This document shows, one piece after another, positions 58,509-64,000 of a DNA stretch of 64,000 bases. The notes below the pieces were generated by a model. That model had not been told where the DNA came from, searched no databases, and was given only the letters and a program-made list of their open reading frames with translations. The translations under genes were made by a program, and so were the position numbers. Source of the DNA: Stereocaulon alpinum (lineage: Eukaryota; Ascomycota; Lecanoromycetes; Lecanorales; Stereocaulaceae); contig JAEUBA010000021.1 of the NCBI GenBank assembly GCA_018257865.1, positions 1 through 64,000 on the forward strand. The letters are read 5' to 3'. The stretch's first letter is position 1. Each line of letters begins with the position of its first letter.

Positions 58509-59148
58509 CTATGACTCCTCTTTGGGACCTTCAGCGACAGGCACGAGCTTGCCCACAATCAAGTATTTCTCATTGAATCGTTCTTCCCAGCCCTGTAGTG
58601 CCTCCATTTCCGCATCTCCCAGGCCGTCCAAATTATCCAAGGGACCATTGAGATCCTTCGTCAACATGTCCTCATCGAAGCTGCCGCACGCAAGACCTCG
58701 ACTTGCATCCCTTCCGGCAAAATTCTCATATGGTCCACCCGGGCCATAAAAATTTCTGCCAGGCGTCACGTCGAAGACCTTGCCTCGGACGGCCAAATAC
58801 ACCGGCATGTTGAACTCGCCATTGTAGGGTTTAAGTGTAGGAGGGGTGAACGTACCTGCCGACCAATTAGCTCTTACCTGTAAAGCGTTCTGAGTTGGAT
58901 TGAACCAAATTGGGAGAGACTGTACGAAAGACGATCGGTTCGGGGCCTTTTGGAAGGCTTTGCTTTGGGCTTCCTCGAAGACGGAAGTAGGCTAGTAGGA
59001 TCAACAGGGAGAGCAGAATCAGATTTATCGGTGATGCAATAGATGCGCTATGATGGACTGTGAGCTTCGATGATGAGATGATAGTAGGGAAGGCTCACGC
59101 CTGGGTGGCAGGAGGGGCGGAAGTCTCGGCGAAATACTGCTCTGCCAT
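58509..59148 (-). CDS. DAP1: Cytochrome b5-like heme-binding protein Dap1 (MAPR family)
   Basis: Three exons (59148-59099, 59047-58926, 58855-58509) encode 172 residues. The N-terminus has a membrane helix (INLILLSLLILLAYF). The MAPR core follows: FTPPTLKPYNG, VYLAVRGKVFDVTPGRNFYGPGGPY (with the heme-ligand Tyr), FAGRDASRGLA, and the C-terminal GWEERFNEKYLIVGKL. Dap1 supports sterol 14-demethylase and other P450s at the ER and affects azole and damage tolerance. The 70-bp second intron (58856-58925) was chosen because it gives the family junction VFR-TFTPP. It contains an internal acag/gtaag, so alternative donors exist. Confidence 0.9.
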
Positions 59149-59696
59149 AACCTGAGCATTGTCTTAATAGATAGGGAAGAAGCTTTGATCACTCACTATC
59201 CGACATGACGACTGTAGACGCCTGGGATCGCAGCGACCAGTCTTATATTGATCGATCTTGGATTGAAAGATTGGTTAGAAGTGAAAGCTTCAGACGCTGC
59301 TGGTAAGCCGTAAGCGTGTTATGCGGGCCAACTCTATTTTTACCCCTGGGGCCAAACGGCGGGATCATCCCACTTGAGTGGTTCTAGCTGTTTCAGCCGT
59401 GTCACGTATTTTCGAATGACGATTTTTGTGTTGCGACTCACTTATTGGCGAAATGAAAACAATGTTTATTACGTGTCATTCAGCTGACTTGTGGACAATC
59501 GTCACACAAGTCGAGTGCTTCTCATCTTATTTAGCGAATACCTTTCTTTGTATCTGAATGCGGTCAACATCTCAAGTAATCAGTGCACGTTTTAGCCCCA
59601 TGTCTCTGCCGCTCCTCCGCTTCTACCAGCTTTTACCATCATTTAAGTTCTTTTGAAGAACACTCCCTGAAGATTACCACCTCCCTTGAAAAGACG
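59149..59696. other. Divergent promoter region (DAP1 / 59697 gene)
   Basis: These 548 bases lie between opposite start codons; no gene or defined site is supported. Confidence 0.35.
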
Positions 59697-61728
59697 ATGT
59701 GGAAGCGTCTCAATACTAAGGATCGCCCGCAGGACAGGCAAACAGGGAGCCCCACTTCACCTCATTCTGCCACCGACGAGAGAAGTATACACCATATCAC
59801 CAACGGCTCTCTTAGCATGAGCTCAAGGCCCGCCTTTGGGAGGAAAGGGACCGAGGACGTTCTCAAAGATCTGCCAGCCCTACCATTGTATTCCTATTAC
59901 CCCCCTATGACCCAGTCCACGCTGATATCTCGATAGCAATTCACTACAGGTAACAGGCGTCAACAAGGATCGACCCATGTCCGAAGTCCCTACTGCGTCA
60001 TCGATCTACTCGCAACCATCGCCTGAGATGAATAATGCTTCACCAAAACCCGACCACCCACCCAGATCTTCCTCACTTTACCCGGACGATGTCTCGCCCC
60101 CAGACTCTCCGCATATGAACAATCTAGATATGACGAGGAATGGAAGGGGGAGCCCAGACGTCTCGCCAATATCAGAAAACTCGAACCATATACCAAGTCG
60201 CTCACCAGTATTTGCAGGGGGCAAATTTAGCAGCAATTTACCTGTTCCAAAGAAAACTAGGAAATTCTGGAATCGACCAAGCGTCGGATCGCCAGAACAA
60301 GGTTCGAACTTGACTCACTGGGATGCCTACTCAGGCGAGCCGACTACGAGCGAGAACGGCAAACCTCCTTCGACCACACCAAATGCAGTGAAGCTAAATA
60401 CAGAACCTTTTCCAGGCAGACAAAGTGATGGACTTGGTACATCCACCCATATAAGTGGTGGAACTACTATTGGTCGCAAGAGGGTAGCAAGTAGAGATTC
60501 TAGTCATGCTATCATTATACGGCCGGAATGGAAAGGTGCTGGAGGGCGTCACAAGATTGTGAACCCAATGTTCGACAGGCCTCTGCCACCAGGCCAAACA
60601 CCTACCTTTCCTGTGGGCAGTGAAAAGAGCAGAGAGCAGAGACAACATGAACAAGATGAGAGGGAACGAGCAGCAGAGGCGAGAGCCTTTGCCTCCTCTC
60701 CGACGCCGAAACCTTTGACTCTGCGGAGGACAAAGCAAACGATTCAACCCTCCATTGTCCTCGATAACAAGGAAATTGTTCAACATACTGACTCGCCTAA
60801 TATCGTTAAAGAGGAGCCTCTAACCCGTTTTACTCCACCAACAATCGCCGAGAACACGCGACACCATAGCCCAGGCATTTTAGTAGACGACATGAGATCT
60901 CCATTAGCCCGTAATCCAAGTAACGAGGAGATGAGAGTGCGAGGATCCCCTGACTACGTTAAACCAAAAGAACAGCGACCACAGATGATACCCGAAGTGT
61001 CAGAGAGCAGCACTAAGACAGACAATCGCAGTGCCTTTGCGCAAGAGGCAGAGGAACGGCGCTCAACTAGGCCTAGCCCTATGACCGATGACCTTAGCGA
61101 TGAACAGGACCCAAGTGATATCGAGAGCAGACTTCGTGCTGATCTGCAGCAAATGAATATTCAAGACGAACCTCGTAGCCGGTTCAGTACAACAACATAC
61201 GCTACAACGGTGCATGACAGCCCACCAGAAACACCAATACTGGGTGCCGACTCACCAGCTATGCCTACGCCACCTAGCTCAATACTGAACAGGAAAAGAC
61301 CCATAGCTCCTGCGGGATTGCCCAATCCAAGACCGGGTGCTCAGATGCCTACACCATCAGAGACTAGAACCCCGACCCAGGCACCGGAGATGAAGCGGAA
61401 AGCCCTGCCAAAATCGCCCCCGGAGAAAGAAGCTGTTTCCCGTGTCGCTGGACTTCAAGCCAAGCTGGATAACCTTCGCCGCCGAAGAGGTAATCTGCAG
61501 ACGGTCATCTACGAGCTGACCCACGTCGTGCAACCAAGTTCTATCGCATATGACATGGCGTCAAGAGCAGAGATCAAGCGGACAGTCGAAGGGCTGAACA
61601 AGGAGCTTGCAGACGTTATCAAAGACGAGCACGAGACGGGTCTTAAGCTTCATCGGGCAATGAAACGGGAGGACGAGTTTGCAGCATACGAGCCCACGAG
61701 TATATGGGTCAGAAGGGTGACGACTTAA
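59697..61728 (+). CDS. Serine/proline-rich hypothetical protein with C-terminal coiled coil
   Basis: Two exons (59697-59887 and 59937-61728) encode 660 residues. The 49-bp intron removes in-frame stops and joins LPALP to FNSLQVTGV in phase. I do not recognise a named family. Most of the protein is disordered and rich in Ser, Pro and charged residues, with many S/T-P sites (SPPDSPH, SPISE, PPETPI). A short charged helix (REQRQHEQDERERAAEARAF) lies mid-protein. The last 100 residues form a predicted coiled coil (RVAGLQAKLDNLRRRRGNL through EIKRTVEGLNKEL), the only segment likely to fold. It may be a cytoskeletal or septal adaptor, but nothing in the sequence proves that. Confidence 0.8.
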
Positions 61729-62098
61729 GCATGATGTCACGTTTGTTGGAGCCGATCTTTTCGAGGGCTGTTAAGAGACATCTGGAGAACATGAATCGAC
61801 TTGCTTGAATTCATTTGTCGTACGGAAGGCCGAGAGCCATACAGGCTTGCGACTGTAATATTGACTGATAGACAGACTCTGTACCATAGCCGCATACCCA
61901 TATATTAGTCCGTTTTGCTGAATCGATAGCTTTTTAAAATATTCGGAGTCACTTCAAAATGTCGTAAAAAGCGTGCATTTCCTCGTAAACTATGGTTATA
62001 GCATGTGTCTCCAGCCTCAGTCCAGGAAATAGTAAGTCAGCATCGTAGCTTGTCCGTTGCGCCAACACTCCCAGCACGTTCAACACCGTTATAAGGCC
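61729..62098. other. Convergent intergenic region
   Basis: These 370 bases hold two 3' ends; no gene is seen. Confidence 0.35.
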
Positions 62099-62418
62099 CT
62101 ACTTCTTCCCAGACTTCTTAATGCCTTGTTGTCCAGCATTCAGTGGTCCCTTTCCCTTGGCCTTCTCGGCCATCTCTTTATTCGCCTTCGCGTCTAGAAG
62201 CACCGATCAGTTTCGATAATTACTGAAGGAAACTGGAAATGCGCACCAGCCCTCTGCTTCTCCTTGAATGCTATTTCATCTTCGTCCATCTCCTTTTTCT
62301 CTTTCTTGGGGGCTTTGAGAGGCTTTGCCTTTCCACCTGGACAGCAAAGATGGTGGTTAGTCTAGGTATTGTTGAATATACTGGCGTGCTACGTACCTTC
62401 CCTGCTGTTGCCACCCAT
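62099..62418 (-). CDS. TMA7: Translation machinery-associated protein 7
   Basis: Three exons (62418-62397, 62336-62247, 62193-62099) encode 68 residues, so no single reading frame reveals the gene. The spliced protein begins MGGNSREGGKAKPLKAPKK, continues EMDEDEIAFKEKQRADAKA and ends KGKGPLNAGQQGIKKSGKK, which is the conserved Tma7 pattern (yeast protein 64 residues). Tma7 copurifies with ribosomes and has a small role in translation. The first exon is 22 nt. Both introns (60 and 53 bp) have good consensus sites and phases agree exactly. Confidence 0.92.
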
Positions 62419-62863
62419 TGCAATGGACTTCCCGCACGAGTTCACGTGGAGCGATATTCGGTACTGTGGTAGGAGTCCTGTAGGGATGTGAGATGTGAGA
62501 ATGAGTACGAAGTCAAGGCAATGTCAGACGTGAAAAGCTCAGCCCCACAGCTAGTCCGCCCCGCGCTAGTAGCCGCCGTGCCGCCTTATCGTTGGAAACT
62601 TTTACACTCCCAGCATCACTCTGTCATTCACTCCCGCATAAAATATTCATCGAGTTCTTCACTATCGAGAGCTTTGAGGGCACAAGCCTTCCCAGTGGGG
62701 CGAATATCGGAGGGAGACATGCATCGATAGTGCTGGAAGGAGACATTACACCGGTTGGGCTTCTTACCAAAGCCTCACCACTATTGAGCACCAGTGGCTA
62801 ATTCGAGATCAATCACAACCTACAGACTAGCATCGACTGCAGCTATCCTTGTCATATATTCAG
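62419..62863. other. Divergent promoter region (TMA7 / PRP4-like kinase)
   Basis: These 445 bases lie between opposite start codons. Small ORFs in the region are not supported. Confidence 0.35.
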
Positions 62864-64000
62864 ATGGCTTCCCCTTCATCCTCACCCTCCGAGGGTGAGA
62901 TAGTCGAGTCGGACTCAGAGAAGGCAACTACAGCGCCCACATCAAAGATAGGCACCAGCGTTGACCGTCCATTCAGAACTTGTGCATCAGTCTCTCGATC
63001 CCCTTCGCCTATCAGATCTCCGAGACGTCACAAGTCTCGCAGCGAATCTCGATCACCCTACCGAGAACCTCGCGGTGCGAAACGCTCACCTGACGACGAC
63101 CATTATGATCGCTCTCGGAACGATCCTCGACGTTTCAAAGTCCGCTATGAAGACTACCCTGCAAATGACAGATCAAGGCCGCATGATCCCTACAATGAAC
63201 CGGGTCGAACCGACCGGAGCTTAGCCCACGATCATCGAGATACAAATGTGCGCCAGGGAGAAGTACGGCCAAGGACGAGGAGCAGGTCTCCCAATCACTT
63301 GCGAACACAGCGATGGGATCATGATCGGCATTCGGGAAAGAATCGAGCTAGTCGAGCACACAAAGATCATTGGCGGGAGCAAAGCGGCAGGGGCTACAAT
63401 GAAAGCAGGCGCAAGCTTTCAAAAGAACAGTCAGTGAGCGATCGAGGTCATTCCTCAGTTGCTGCTGTACAAATTAAACATGACGCTGAATCCCGAAACA
63501 CTCAGGCACAGCATAGCACCGATTCTTTCCAGCGGTTAATTCCATCAACAGCTAAGTACGTCCTTCTGCGCCTGTAGTTGCAATTCGCTGACAAGTTGCA
63601 ACTAGCGGTGCGGTGGAATATACTACCAAGGCAGAGAGAGAAACGCTTCCCTCAACCACAGAGCCACTTGATGAGGCGGCCTTGATCGAAGAACGCCGCA
63701 AAAAGCGTGAAGCGATCAAAGCCAAGCATAGAGGCCAAGCAACGCCGCTGTTAGTACAAGCTTTGGCATTAGACAGCAATTCTGCACCACCGACACCAAA
63801 ATCATCCGCTGTAGAAGACGGGACACAGATACCTGGTAAGCTATGTTATCATCTCCCAGAAACTCCACTAATACGGTGTTGTAGCTTCTCCCCAGGAATC
63901 CCCTCCACCAGCGTCCAGAATACCGTCAGGCCAGGAGTCGCCTACTGACTTTGTAGTCCTCAAAGACACGGACCTCGCTAATGGCAGTGCGGCAGCGACC
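62864..64000 (+). CDS. Prp4-type pre-mRNA splicing kinase, N-terminal part only (cut by window edge)
   Basis: Exons seen are 62864-63555, 63606-63835 and 63885 to the edge. The visible part is the disordered N-terminal region: acidic SEGEIVESDSE, then many SPSP, RS and RD dipeptides (SRSPSPIRSPRRHKSRSESRS), as in SR-rich splicing factors. This is followed by the helical block EAALIEERRKKREAIKAKHRGQATPLLVQAL, which I associate with fungal Prp4 kinases, and by SPTDFVVLKDTDLAN. The kinase domain would lie beyond 64000, so the family call rests on the pre-kinase block. The role would be phosphorylation of spliceosomal proteins in the nucleus. Confidence 0.75.

Overview
This is a window of nuclear DNA from a filamentous ascomycete (Pezizomycotina). 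The evidence is dense intron-containing genes with short introns (mostly 44-90 bp, GT...AG, ctaac/ctgac-like branch sites), fungal-specific families (NST1, Duo1, 2EXR, DUF1749, a Tma7-like and a Dap1-like gene), a lone dispersed 5S rRNA gene, and an AT-rich block whose transposon remnants carry the C-to-T/G-to-A signature of repeat-induced point mutation (RIP). The sequence does not let me decide between Leotiomycetes, Dothideomycetes or another class.

Layout. Bases 1-7175 are a transposon graveyard. A degenerate copia-like fragment lies on the minus strand (1 to about 1690), and a complete but RIP-killed Ty1/copia LTR retrotransposon lies on the plus strand (2316-7169) with a perfect 5-bp target duplication. 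From 7.9 to 33.8 kb the window is gene-rich: trpD, an MFS sugar transporter, mitochondrial ribosomal protein mL40, Rho3 GTPase, NST1, a DUF1749 hydrolase, a TRAPPC12-like TPR protein, a phosphoprotein-like nuclear gene, the DASH subunit Duo1, a 2EXR protein, a secreted Ser/Thr-rich protein, a possible DUF3632 gene and VPS35. From 34.8 to 44.7 kb come an MDR oxidoreductase, a six-TM membrane protein, DPM1, a FabG-like SDR, a conserved helical protein and a PAQR receptor. From 44.7 to 55.2 kb genes are sparse: a 5S rRNA gene, one possible small gene and a Ran1-like kinase flanked by several kilobases of repeat-bearing non-coding DNA. The right end holds an M28 membrane peptidase, Dap1, a serine-rich hypothetical protein, Tma7 and the 5' end of a Prp4-type kinase cut by the window edge.

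The genes are mostly unrelated housekeeping functions: amino-acid synthesis, polarity and trafficking (Rho3, TRAPPC12, VPS35), mitosis (Duo1), glycosylation (DPM1), sterol/heme (Dap1, PAQR), translation (mL40, Tma7, 5S) and splicing (Prp4). I see no secondary-metabolite cluster, CRISPR, prophage or defence island. I found no convincing previously undescribed system. The best second-look items are fine structure: a 6-nt microexon in rho3, stop-free in-frame introns in DPM1 and the kinase, a nested splice site in DAP1, a 40-nt poly-G run between two divergent genes, two genes each broken by an apparent one-base deletion, and RIP edges that fall inside the LTRs of the copia element.

Exon boundaries were worked out by hand from reading frame, splice consensus and family resemblance. 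They have not been checked against transcripts or database searches.
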